DNA from: Acinetobacter towneri DSM 14962 = CIP 107472
GTDB taxonomy: Bacteria; Pseudomonadota; Gammaproteobacteria; Pseudomonadales; Moraxellaceae
Direction of reading: 5' to 3'
Length of the DNA: 64,000 nt
Assembly (NCBI RefSeq): GCF_000368785.1
Contig: NZ_KB849691.1
Coordinates: forward strand, 1-64,000
The notes below the pieces were generated by a model. The model was not told the origin of the DNA and did no database searches. It saw only the letters and a list, made by a program, of their open reading frames with translations. Made by a program: the position numbers and the translations under genes. Below are positions 49,796-58,492 of the stretch, in pieces (within the stretch, counting starts at the first letter, position 1; each line of letters begins with the position of its first letter).

Positions 49796-51358
49796 TTATT
49801 CAATGGCACGTAGACATTTCATCCTGAAACATGCGCCTTGTTCTTGTTCTACATAGCTCAGCTTGGCTTGATTCGCCTCGCAAAAACTATGCGATAGATA
49901 CAATCCTAAACCAGTTCCATTGATTTCGGTACTGAAAAATGGCTGGAACAGATAGAGGAGATCTTGACTGGCGACACCTGCACCAAAATCCCGCACATCA
50001 ATATAAATATAAGTTGTTTGCGGGTAGACCGTAATCTCAATGGGCTGCTGTGCAGCATTGTGTCGAATGGCGTTACGAATCAGGTTAATCAGCACTTGGC
50101 GAAACTGTGATTCATCAAACTGGATGCTCAGTGGTTCGGTCAGTGTAAGCTGAATTTGACTCGCTGCATCAGGTAAATCTTCCTGAATGAATTGTGGCAA
50201 AAATTGATTGAGCTGAATCGCGACAGGCGTGGTTTGTTTATTTTTGACCATACTCAGCGTGTCGTGAATAATCTTATCAATCCGTGTCGCTTGTTTACTG
50301 ATCATGTCCGACAGCAATTGTTGCTGTGCAGCATCACTGCCTGTAAATAAATTGTTGGCTTGTACAATGGCTGCCAACGGGTTGCGAATTTCGTGCGCAA
50401 TACTGGCAGAGAGTTGTCCTAAGGCGGCTAATTTGAGTTGCTGGACTTGCTGATTGATTTTACGTCCATCCTGCAGCGCCAATAACGTCAGCGTTTGATG
50501 TGGCACTTTGAGTTTTTGTACCTGAATATGCACATGAAAATGACTCAGTTGCGACTCGAATTGAAACTTCTCGCCATCTTGTAACTGATCAAATTTGAAC
50601 AGATCAAATAAATCGGGCTGAATTTTATACAATGGATAGGTCGCGTGCGCATATTTAGGATGAATCCCCAACAGATGACAGGCTGCAGGGTTGCTGAGGA
50701 CGACATAGCAATTTTCATCTAAAACCAAATAGCCCATTTCGGTTTGTTCTAAAATATAACGGTTGATATTTTGTAGGCGGTTTAATTCCAAAGATTGCGA
50801 AAAATTTAGATTTTCTAAAATTTGGAAACGCCGTACTGCAATACGTCCACTGCCATAAACCACCCAAAATAAAAATGCCAATAGCGCACTTTGACCAATA
50901 TTATTTAGCGATGAAAAGTCAAGCAAACTCCCAACAAAGTGTTGGTAAATCACCATAATCATCGCGATGAGGGTAATGGCTAAGGCTTTACGCTTTTGCA
51001 GCAAGAGTGATGCTGCAAAAATCGTGATCGCAAACAGCAGACTTAAATATAAATTAGGGCCATCGCTGGCAAAAGTCAGGCTACTCAGCGCGATAATATC
51101 GACTGCAAAAAACAGGGTCAGTTGTTGCGTGCTTTTAAAAGGAATATATTTATAGCTGATCAGTTGCAGGCAGCTAAAAATAAAATAGCAGACCAAGGTG
51201 TATAGATATAAACCCGGGTGCTGATATTGTGTGCCAAGCTGCTGAAAGGTGAGTAGGGTAATCAGCAGCAAACAAAAGGCAATCAGCAGTCGGTAAGTAC
51301 CATACCACATGCCAAGATGATACTGATTTAACTCAGAATGTTGTTTTAAATCTGGCAT
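49796..51358 (-). CDS. pilS: Sensor histidine kinase PilS
   Basis: A 520-residue membrane kinase: six helices in residues 20-180, a PAS-like domain (about 205-300) and a histidine kinase core with the acceptor His322 in SIAHEIRNPLAAI, an N-box (QVLINLIRNAIRHN) and a G-box (DFGAGV, GTGLGLYL). In Pseudomonas and others it detects pilin levels in the membrane and phosphorylates PilR. It precedes pilR and follows gacA on the same strand. Confidence 0.92.
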   Translation of the reverse strand: MPDLKQHSELNQYHLGMWYGTYRLLIAFCLLLITLLTFQQLGTQYQHPGLYLYTLVCYFIFSCLQLISYKYIPFKSTQQLTLFFAVDIIALSSLTFASDGPNLYLSLLFAITIFAASLLLQKRKALAITLIAMIMVIYQHFVGSLLDFSSLNNIGQSALLAFLFWVVYGSGRIAVRRFQILENLNFSQSLELNRLQNINRYILEQTEMGYLVLDENCYVVLSNPAACHLLGIHPKYAHATYPLYKIQPDLFDLFKFDQLQDGEKFQFESQLSHFHVHIQVQKLKVPHQTLTLLALQDGRKINQQVQQLKLAALGQLSASIAHEIRNPLAAIVQANNLFTGSDAAQQQLLSDMISKQATRIDKIIHDTLSMVKNKQTTPVAIQLNQFLPQFIQEDLPDAASQIQLTLTEPLSIQFDESQFRQVLINLIRNAIRHNAAQQPIEITVYPQTTYIYIDVRDFGAGVASQDLLYLFQPFFSTEINGTGLGLYLSHSFCEANQAKLSYVEQEQGACFRMKCLRAIE

Positions 51359-51398
51359 ATCGTAAAGGTCTTATTTGTGCATCAACAGCGTTGAAAAT

Positions 51399-52034
51399 TT
51401 AGGGTTTAATCAGTCCATAACGAATGGCAAGGTGAGTCAGTTTGACATCACTATCAATATTTAATTTTTCAAAAATACGGTAACGATAGGTATTTACGGT
51501 TTTTACACTGACAAACAACTTATCGGCAATTTCCTGTGCGCTAATACAATTCACCACCATCATCGCCACTTGCATTTCACGTTCTGAAAGACTATCAAAA
51601 GGCGATTGTTGTGTGTCAGATAAGTATGAACTTGCCAGTTGTTCGGCAATGTCGGCACTGAAGTATTTACCGCCCTGCATGACTTTTTTAATGGCACGTA
51701 CCATTTCACTGACAGGTGCGCCTTTGGTGATATAGCCTTTTGCACCTGCTTTCAGCAATAAAGAAGGGTAGGGTTCTTCTGCCAAACCACTCACCGCCAA
51801 GACCTTAGTGTCTGGTGCAGTTTGCAATAGACGACGTGTGGTTTCTACGCCTCCAATCCCAGGCATGTTCACATCTAACAACACCACATTGGGATGATGC
51901 TGACGCACTAAGGTAATCGCTTCTTCACCCGATTCAGCTTGTCCAATCACCTGCACATCGGCATGGTCTTCGAGCATACGGCAAATCCCAGTACGTACCA
52001 ATTCATGATCGTCGACTACTAAAACTGTGATCAC
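51399..52034 (-). CDS. gacA: GacA/UvrY family response regulator
   Basis: A 211-residue NarL-type regulator: receiver with Asp54 (VVLLDVNMPG), and a LuxR helix-turn-helix (LSEREMQVAMMVVNCISAQE then IADKLFVSVKTVNTYRYRIF). The spacing and sequence match GacA, which activates the small RNAs of the Gac/Rsm pathway through the box TGTAAG-N6-CTTACA. The start is GTG with GGAG 7 nt before it. A matching box at 4550-4567 in this window makes it a candidate regulator of the small RNA there. Confidence 0.92.
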   Translation of the reverse strand: MITVLVVDDHELVRTGICRMLEDHADVQVIGQAESGEEAITLVRQHHPNVVLLDVNMPGIGGVETTRRLLQTAPDTKVLAVSGLAEEPYPSLLLKAGAKGYITKGAPVSEMVRAIKKVMQGGKYFSADIAEQLASSYLSDTQQSPFDSLSEREMQVAMMVVNCISAQEIADKLFVSVKTVNTYRYRIFEKLNIDSDVKLTHLAIRYGLIKP

Positions 52035-52249
52035 CTACACTCTCCCTTTGAAAAAATCATCTTTTTTGTTACATAAAGCAAAATTAGCTTGCAATGAAAC
52101 GACAAAATTAGCAATGCTATTCTTAATCTAGAATGAAAAGTTCTGCACAATATGGTGTCAAAAACGATTCATTGTTGTATTTTTAAATGTAAGGCATATT
52201 TGAGGTAATACGCAAATGTATCTTACCTCCCTGAGTTGAGTAAGCAGTC

Positions 52250-53341
52250 GTGAAAAATTCTAAGAAGTCGTTCATGCATGTGCTGGTCGCATCTATGATG
52301 TTCAGCCTAAGTTCTGTCAGTTTTGCTGAACTTGTCATCAATCCTTCCTCTGGGAGCGACGGTCAGGCGACCTTAAGTTGGTCTTCGGAGCAAGCCGATC
52401 AATTCTTAAATGGTGATCTGGAAAGTACCAGTGCGAGCGCTCAGGCTGCGCCAGAGAGCTATGTTGCTGAACCTACTCCGCCAGGTTCAACGAAAATTAC
52501 CACTACAGTGCGTAGTAGCAATGGTGTTGCACCTGCTTCCACTGCGCCTAAAACAGTCCGTATTTTAGATACCTCTGCTTATAGCAACCAACCATCAGTT
52601 AATGCACGTGCGGCTTTGGTGATGGATGCGCAAACAGGTGAAGTGCTGTATAGCAAAAATACCAATGTGGCATTACCTATTGCATCTGTGACCAAGGTGA
52701 TGACTGCCGTGGTGACTTCTGATGCACGTTTGAATATGTCTGAACAAATCACTTTGCAATCGATTGATTTTGCAGGTGCAGCAGGTAAAAACTCAAGCTC
52801 AACTTTGCGTGTGGGCGACAAGTTAAACCGTGCCGAAGCGTTACTGTTTGCATTAATGAAATCTGAAAATCCTGCAGCAGCAGCGTTGGCACGTACTTAT
52901 CCAGGTGGGAAAAATGCCTTTGTAGCCGCAATGAATGCTAAAGCGCGTGAATTGGGCATGCATTCTACCCGTTTTACCGAAGCAACAGGCTTAGACCCAC
53001 GTAATGTATCTTCTGCGCGTGATTTGGGTATTTTGGTCAGCACCGCTTCGCAATATGGTTTGATTCGCCAATTCTCAACCACGCCAACCTATGACTTTAA
53101 CTTGGGTTATCGTGTTTTAAAATCTAACAATACCAATGCACTGGTACGTAATGGTGGTTGGAATATTAATCTGTCTAAAACAGGCTATATCAATGAAGCA
53201 GGGCGTTGTGTGGTGATGCATACCACTTTGAATAACCGTCCTGCAGTGGTGGTGCTTTTGGGTGCAGATACTTCACAAGCACGTACCAATGATGCAACTC
53301 GCTTAATGAGTTGGGCAAGCCAGTTACCTAAACGTATTTAA
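52250..53341 (+). CDS. pbpG: D-alanyl-D-alanine endopeptidase (PBP7)
   Basis: A 363-residue low-molecular-weight penicillin-binding protein, peptidase S11. It has a signal peptide (GTG start, cleaved near SSVSFA), an N-terminal Ser/Ala/Thr/Pro-rich stretch (about 55-105), and motifs SVTK (146-149), SEN (about 200) and KTG in LSKTGYINEAG. It cleaves D-Ala-meso-diaminopimelate crosslinks in the periplasm; the orthologue in Acinetobacter baumannii affects virulence and cell shape. A strong terminator follows. The GTG start gives a better signal peptide than ATG at codon 9. Confidence 0.93.
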   Translation: MKNSKKSFMHVLVASMMFSLSSVSFAELVINPSSGSDGQATLSWSSEQADQFLNGDLESTSASAQAAPESYVAEPTPPGSTKITTTVRSSNGVAPASTAPKTVRILDTSAYSNQPSVNARAALVMDAQTGEVLYSKNTNVALPIASVTKVMTAVVTSDARLNMSEQITLQSIDFAGAAGKNSSSTLRVGDKLNRAEALLFALMKSENPAAAALARTYPGGKNAFVAAMNAKARELGMHSTRFTEATGLDPRNVSSARDLGILVSTASQYGLIRQFSTTPTYDFNLGYRVLKSNNTNALVRNGGWNINLSKTGYINEAGRCVVMHTTLNNRPAVVVLLGADTSQARTNDATRLMSWASQLPKRI

Positions 53342-53417
53342 GAGCACATTCAGCTTGGAGCGTTGAGTTATCAATCGTATGACTCAACTTCCGTTAAAGT
53401 TGCATGATTCCACATAC

Positions 53418-53446
53418 AAAAAAACCTGCTAATGCAGGTTTTTTTG
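53418..53446. terminator. Bidirectional terminator between pbpG and thrC
   Basis: AAAAAACCTGC / GCAGGTTTTTT stem with a TAAT loop lies between converging genes and has A and T runs on both sides. Confidence 0.93.
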
Positions 53447-53461
53447 ATCACGATTCAAAAC

Positions 53462-54601
53462 TTACATGTTTGAAAGGATAGAGTCTTTTACTTGTTGCAT
53501 TGTAGCATCAATAGAGAGCATCACCGCATCTGCACATTGTTTCATTGCAGTGTCAGGATCTTTCAGACCGTTACCTGTTACGGTACATACAATCACAGAA
53601 CCTTCTTTGATTTTACCTGCTTTGATGTCGCGCATTGCACCACCAATAGACGCAGCAGATGCAGGCTCAACAAATACGCCTTCATACATTGAAAGCATGC
53701 GCTGTGCTTCTAAGATTTCAGCATCAGTTAGCTCATCAAACCAACCTTCTGAATCGCGTACAACGGCTTTGGCATGGTTCCAGCTTTGTGGGTTACCAAT
53801 ACGAATTGCAGTTGCAACAGTTTCAGGGTTTTCTACAGGCGCACCACGTAAGAATGGTGCAGCGCCAGACGCTTGATAACCCACCATGATTGGGCGGCCT
53901 TCAGGGTTTGGACCTGTGAATTTGTCCGTTGCTGCGTCATAGACCACTTGCTCGAATTGATCGGCAGATTGGTTGGCAACCGCTTCGGTATAACCCATCC
54001 AGTGTGCAGTAATGTTGCCTGCGTTACCTACAGGTAAGCAGTGGTAATCTGGTGCACGACCTAACTCATCTACAATTTCATACGCAATGGTCTTTTGACC
54101 TTGTAGGCGGTAAGGGTTGATCGAGTTCACAATGGTCACAGGTGCTTGGTCAGCAACTTCTTTAACTAGACGCATACCATCGTCAAAGTTACCGCGGATT
54201 TGCATGGTGATGGCACCGTACATCATCGCTTGTGCCATTTTACCCATGGCAATTTTGCCTTCAGGAATTAAAACGAATGCTTTGATGCCTGCACGTGCAG
54301 CATAGGCAGCAGCAGCAGCAGAAGTATTACCTGTAGATGCACAGATAATGGCTTTTGAACCTTCTTCAACTGCTTTAGTAACTGCCATGGTCATACCACG
54401 GTCTTTAAATGAACCTGTCGGGTTTAAGCCTTCATACTTCACATAAATTTCAACATCTTTACCAATAATGCGTGGAATATTCTCAAGCTTAATCAGTGGC
54501 GTGTTTCCTTCGCCTAGAGAGATTGCACGTGTGGTTGCAGACACTGGTAAACGGTCACGATAACGGTCAACTAAACCAGTATAACGATTGGCATTCGACA
54601 T
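53462..54601 (-). CDS. thrC: Threonine synthase
   Basis: A 379-residue PLP enzyme making threonine from O-phosphohomoserine. The PLP lysine is Lys66 in NPTGSFKDRGM. The shorter form (about 350-380 residues), starting MSNANRYTGLVDRY, is found in Acinetobacter and Pseudomonas-type organisms. The ATG at 54601 is preferred over an upstream in-frame start. It is the last gene of xerD-dsbC-hom-thrC. Confidence 0.96.
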   Translation of the reverse strand: MSNANRYTGLVDRYRDRLPVSATTRAISLGEGNTPLIKLENIPRIIGKDVEIYVKYEGLNPTGSFKDRGMTMAVTKAVEEGSKAIICASTGNTSAAAAAYAARAGIKAFVLIPEGKIAMGKMAQAMMYGAITMQIRGNFDDGMRLVKEVADQAPVTIVNSINPYRLQGQKTIAYEIVDELGRAPDYHCLPVGNAGNITAHWMGYTEAVANQSADQFEQVVYDAATDKFTGPNPEGRPIMVGYQASGAAPFLRGAPVENPETVATAIRIGNPQSWNHAKAVVRDSEGWFDELTDAEILEAQRMLSMYEGVFVEPASAASIGGAMRDIKAGKIKEGSVIVCTVTGNGLKDPDTAMKQCADAVMLSIDATMQQVKDSILSNM

Positions 54602-54658
54602 GATGATGTTCCAATTGTGTGTAGAGCTTGGCAAGGGGAAATACTCCCCTCCACCCGA

Positions 54659-55963
54659 TTAATTATCAAGCGATTCTAAACGAATTCGTACAATTTCGCC
54701 ATGAATGGTTGGCAATGCTTGAATTTGTTGTAACGCTTCATCCATTTTTGATTCTAGGACTGGGTCAGTCAGAATCACGATAGGAATAAGGTCTTTTAAG
54801 CGTGATTGCTGCATGATGGCATCAATACTGATTCCCGCGCGGCTTAAAATAGTGGTCACATCAGCAAGTACGCCAGTTTGGTCTTCGGCATTAATGCGAA
54901 TGTAGTAACCCGTGGTCATTTCTTCACGGCTTAAAATTGGCAAGTCGGTTAAGGCTTCAAATGCCAATTGCGGAATTGTACCTGCGCCATCTTCGGTATA
55001 AGAAATGTCACGGACAATATCAACGACATCTGCAACTACTGCAGAGGCTGTTGGGCCTGCACCTGCACCTGCGCCATAATAGAGCGTTGGACCAACCGCA
55101 TTGGCTTGTACCAAGACCGCGTTTTTCACGCCATTAACATTGGCAATCAATTCTTCTTCAGGAATTAAAGTTGGGTGAACACGCAATTCAATACCTTTAT
55201 CGGTACGACGGGCAATCCCCAAGTGTTTGATGCGGAAACCGAGTTCTTCGGCATATTTCACATCTTGTGCGGTCACTTTGCCAATACCTTCGGTAAAGAC
55301 TTTGTCAAACTGTAGTGGAATACCAAATGCACATGAAGCCAAAATAGTCAGTTTGTGTGCAGCATCAATACCTTCGACGTCAAAAGTCGGATCGGCTTCG
55401 GCATAGCCTAACTCTTGCGCTTCTTTCAGTACGTCTTCAAATGCACGACCTTTTTCACGCATTTCACTTAAAATGAAGTTGCCTGTACCGTTGATGATGC
55501 CTGCCAACCATTCAATTTTGTTGGCAGCCAAACCTTCACGGATGACTTTAATAATTGGAATACCACCTGCAACCGCAGCTTCATAGGCAATTTGTACGGC
55601 ATTGTCTTCAGCTGCTTTAAATAGCTCATTGCCGTGTTCTGCAAGTAGGGCTTTGTTGGCTGTCACTACTTGTTTGCCGTGCTTCATGGCTTCCATGATC
55701 ACGTCATAAGCAGGGTGAATACCGCCCATCACTTCAACCACCACGTCTACATCGGGTTGACGGACAATGTCCATCAAGTCGGAGCTTTGCTTGACCGATT
55801 CAGGCAAGTTTAGGTCAGGACGCGGACGACGTGTTCCCACATAAGTGATTTCAATTTCACGACCGGTGCGACGTCTAATCTCAGCAGCATTTTCTTTTAA
55901 TAGTTTAAGGGCACCACCACCCACAGTACCAAGACCGAGGATTGCCAGACGAACTGGTTTCAC
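54659..55963 (-). CDS. hom: Homoserine dehydrogenase
   Basis: A 434-residue enzyme with an NAD(P)-binding domain (LGLGTVGGG near residue 8), a homoserine dehydrogenase catalytic domain (around AGIINGTGNFIL) and a C-terminal ACT domain (from about 345, sensing threonine). It makes homoserine from aspartate semialdehyde. A GTG start at 55963 fits best: GGAG lies 6 nt before it and the product begins MKPVRLAILGLG; an ATG four codons earlier is less likely. It is followed by thrC, 57 bp later. Confidence 0.95.
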   Translation of the reverse strand: MKPVRLAILGLGTVGGGALKLLKENAAEIRRRTGREIEITYVGTRRPRPDLNLPESVKQSSDLMDIVRQPDVDVVVEVMGGIHPAYDVIMEAMKHGKQVVTANKALLAEHGNELFKAAEDNAVQIAYEAAVAGGIPIIKVIREGLAANKIEWLAGIINGTGNFILSEMREKGRAFEDVLKEAQELGYAEADPTFDVEGIDAAHKLTILASCAFGIPLQFDKVFTEGIGKVTAQDVKYAEELGFRIKHLGIARRTDKGIELRVHPTLIPEEELIANVNGVKNAVLVQANAVGPTLYYGAGAGAGPTASAVVADVVDIVRDISYTEDGAGTIPQLAFEALTDLPILSREEMTTGYYIRINAEDQTGVLADVTTILSRAGISIDAIMQQSRLKDLIPIVILTDPVLESKMDEALQQIQALPTIHGEIVRIRLESLDN

Positions 55964-56162
55964 GTCACACTCCATATTTTAATAACTTTAAGCAAGCCTA
56001 GATCATAGCTAAAAAAACGCGCTGACTCTAGGGCAGATCTCACTTATCTTCACAGTATAAAAAAAAGTAAAATAACGCATAAAAAATCGTTATTTATATT
56101 GGCTTCATAGATGCTACGTCTTGGTGTATTGGGATGATGCAGCATCCACAGATCCGCTATTT

Positions 56163-56978
56163 TTATTTGTCTAAGCGCTTGATCAATTCAGCGGTAGACA
56201 GATAGCCGCCTAAATATACGCCTTCGGCATTATAAATCGCAGGTGTGCCATTGACGCCCATATTTAAGCCCAATTGATACTGAGCACGAACAGGGTTTTT
56301 ACAGTTGGCAGGTGCAATTTGTGCGCCATTCATGACCTGATTAAAGGCAGCGTGACGATCTTCGCTACACCAAATTGCTTCCATAGCAGGCATGTGCTGT
56401 TCACCACGCGGCCAAGCAATGTAACGGACTTCAATGCCTTTACCATTCATTTCATCCATTTGTTCATGTAGACGATGGCAATATGGACAGCTGACATCGG
56501 TAAATACATAAATGACGTGTTTGGTTTTGCCTTTGGCAGGGAATACCAATAAATCTTCCTGTTTTAATTCAGCAAAAATTTTCTTGTTCACGCCTGCTTG
56601 CAGGTTTTCACTGACGTTATGTAGTTCTTTGTCACCTAAACGGATCACATCGCCCTGAATAATGTATTTGCCATCACTGGTGGCATAGACCGATGACATG
56701 CCTTCAAGACTCACCCAAAATAAATTTGGAACTTCAGTGGCTTTAATGTCGGTAATTTTGGCGTTGATACCTGCAGTTTTAAAATGTTGCTGCAAGGTTG
56801 TACTTAAACGCTGTTGTGCATTGCGTTCAATTAGGGTTGATGCTTCACCCGTTGCAGGCGCACTGGCGGTGAGTGTGGTTTGCTTTTTATCTTCATTGTT
56901 TGCATTTGAACATGCGGTGATTGCAAAAGCACTTGCCAGTGAACAGGCAATCAAAAGTGTCGAGCGGGTAAATGTCAT
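56163..56978 (-). CDS. dsbC: Thiol:disulfide interchange protein, DsbC family
   Basis: A 271-residue protein of the DsbC/DsbG isomerase family. The signal peptide ends in a lipoprotein-type box AITAC (Cys23), so it may be lipid-anchored rather than free. The thioredoxin-fold active site is Cys164-Pro-Tyr-Cys167 (DVSCPYCHRL), the form typical of DsbC. It repairs wrongly paired disulfides in the periplasm. The ATG at 56978 is preferred; a MITE-like remnant lies between it and xerD upstream. Confidence 0.92.
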   Translation of the reverse strand: MTFTRSTLLIACSLASAFAITACSNANNEDKKQTTLTASAPATGEASTLIERNAQQRLSTTLQQHFKTAGINAKITDIKATEVPNLFWVSLEGMSSVYATSDGKYIIQGDVIRLGDKELHNVSENLQAGVNKKIFAELKQEDLLVFPAKGKTKHVIYVFTDVSCPYCHRLHEQMDEMNGKGIEVRYIAWPRGEQHMPAMEAIWCSEDRHAAFNQVMNGAQIAPANCKNPVRAQYQLGLNMGVNGTPAIYNAEGVYLGGYLSTAELIKRLDK

Positions 56979-57043
56979 AAACAACCCTTTCTTGTTGGCA
57001 TAAAAAATAGAGCGTTAGCATAACAAAAAATATTCGTGATCGT

Positions 57044-57104
57044 TAGGGGCTGTTGCCATTTCATAAATGGCTTACGTTCATAGATGAAGTGTCAACAGAC
57101 CCTA
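57044..57104. mobile_element. Short MITE-like element (copy D)
   Basis: A complete 61-bp member of the family: TA-GGGGCTGTTGCCATTTCAT at the left, the hairpin GCCATTT-CAT-AAATGGC, and CATAGATGAAGTGTCAACAG plus ACCC-TA at the right. It lies 24 bp after the xerD stop and 65 bp before the dsbC start on the minus strand, inside an otherwise conserved operon. Confidence 0.8.
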
Positions 57105-57128
57105 TGCTTCTACGTCGTTTTTGTTTTT

Positions 57129-58046
57129 TTAAGCCCGTGGATGATGCTGGGCATGCAATTGCTGCATACGGATTTGTGCGACGTGGGTGTAGATTTGTGT
57201 GGTGGATAAATCACTGTGCCCGAGCAGCATTTGTACCACGCGTAAATCTGCCCCATGATTGAGTAAGTGTGTGGCAAAGGCATGTCTTAACGTGTGTGGC
57301 GATAACTCGGCTTGAATGCCTGCTTGCAGGGCATAGCGTTTAATGGCATACCAAAAATTTTGTCGGCTCATAATGCCGCCATGCACCGTTAAAAATAGAT
57401 AATCGGTAGCACTTTTATACAGTTGCGGACGCGACTCGGTTAAATATTTTTCTATCCATTCACAAGCGACTTGTCCCATAGGCACCAAACGCTCTTTATT
57501 GCCTTTACCTACAATTCGTAAATAGCCTTGTTTTAGGTTGATTAATTCTAAACGTAAATTCAGCAATTCCGTCACTCGTAAACCGCAAGCATATAAGACT
57601 TCAAGCATGGCACGATCTCGTAATCCGAGTGCAGTGTTGATGTCAGGAGCGTGAATTAAGGCTTCAACATCGGCTTCAGATAAATCTTTGGGTAAGGCAC
57701 GACCTAATTTTGGGGTTTTATGCGCAGCAACAGGGTTGTCAGAGCGCAGTTTGTGCTCTCTTAAAAATTTATAAAAAGAACGTAGTGCAGACAGGCAGCG
57801 TGCAATAGAGCGGGGGCTTTTTTGTTGTTTGGTGAGTTCGATGAGTACATCTGAAATATCGTCATGATTCCATTCAGGCATGGGTTTGCTGACATAGTCA
57901 CTGCATTGAATTAAATCGGACAGATAGGCATTGCGGGTATGCGGGCTGACACTTTGCGCGATTAAATCGTTGCGATAGCCTTCCAAAAAGCTCAAAGCTT
58001 CTGGAATTTGTATTGCAGCAGGAATACGAGGTTTTTTGTTCAGCAT
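57129..58046 (-). CDS. xerD: Site-specific tyrosine recombinase XerD
   Basis: A 305-residue recombinase that resolves chromosome dimers at dif with XerC. The catalytic residues are Arg157 (ACGLRVTEL), Lys181, His251 and Arg254 (HTLRHAFATH), His277 (LLGHSDLSTT) and Tyr286 (IYTHV). The N-terminal SAM-like domain (from about 15) is standard. The ATG at 58046 is preferred over an upstream GTG. It is the housekeeping XerD, not a phage integrase; no attachment site or phage gene is near. Confidence 0.95.
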   Translation of the reverse strand: MLNKKPRIPAAIQIPEALSFLEGYRNDLIAQSVSPHTRNAYLSDLIQCSDYVSKPMPEWNHDDISDVLIELTKQQKSPRSIARCLSALRSFYKFLREHKLRSDNPVAAHKTPKLGRALPKDLSEADVEALIHAPDINTALGLRDRAMLEVLYACGLRVTELLNLRLELINLKQGYLRIVGKGNKERLVPMGQVACEWIEKYLTESRPQLYKSATDYLFLTVHGGIMSRQNFWYAIKRYALQAGIQAELSPHTLRHAFATHLLNHGADLRVVQMLLGHSDLSTTQIYTHVAQIRMQQLHAQHHPRA

Positions 58047-58169
58047 AGGAATCACAGACGAAATCACAAAATTAATTGAGAAATTCGATAATAAGCAGCG
58101 TTATTTTCTACTCTAATCCAATTCAGCAAGGCTGTCGATGTGATATAAAGCATTTAAATGTAAGTCGAC

Positions 58170-58206
58170 CTTATTTGTTAATTGTTCTCATTTGCATGTT
58201 ATAATG
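58170..58206 (+). promoter_or_regulatory. Promoter of feoAB with Fur-like sequence
   Basis: A perfect -10 (TATAAT, 58200-58205) lies 26 bp before the feoA GTG. A -35-like TTGTTA sits at 58175-58180 (19-bp spacer). Between them, ATTGTTCTCATTTGC (58181-58195) resembles part of a Fur box, as expected for an iron-uptake operon, but the match is incomplete. Confidence 0.5.
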
Positions 58207-58231
58207 TGCAAAATGGTATAGGAATTTCACG

Positions 58232-58492
58232 GTGCGTTTGTCAGAACTTAAAGCAAAACAAACAGCCATCATCCGTCAGGTATTACGTACTGCCGATGGT
58301 GGAACATCCCTTAGTGACTTAGTGGCAAACCGCTTAGAAACACTGGGTTTTGTGCCAGGTACGCAGGTGCAGGTGATTACCAAAGGTATTTTTGGTGGTG
58401 ATCCAATCTTGATTCAAGTGGGATTTACCCGTTTTGCTTTGCGCAAAGTAGAAGCTGAACGCATTGAAATTGAACAAGGGGTGTCTGCATGA
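58232..58492 (+). CDS. feoA: Ferrous iron transport protein FeoA
   Basis: An 86-residue FeoA, a small SH3-like domain protein (CSLSDLVANRLETLGFVPGTQ-type core, here TSLSDLVANRLETLGFVPGT) that supports FeoB. The start is GTG with GGA 9 nt upstream. Its TGA overlaps the feoB ATG (ATGA). It lies first in the feoA-feoB operon. Confidence 0.93.
   Translation: MRLSELKAKQTAIIRQVLRTADGGTSLSDLVANRLETLGFVPGTQVQVITKGIFGGDPILIQVGFTRFALRKVEAERIEIEQGVSA

Noticed and set aside
57129..58046. Tyrosine recombinase as a sign of an integrated element
   Set aside because: All residues and the xerD-dsbC-hom-thrC order mark it as housekeeping XerD; no attachment repeats or phage genes nearby.
58159..58175. GacA-box-like TGTAAG-TCGAC-CTTATT upstream of feoA
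   Set aside because: Spacing is 5 rather than 6 and the second half matches only 4 of 6 bases; a chance match.
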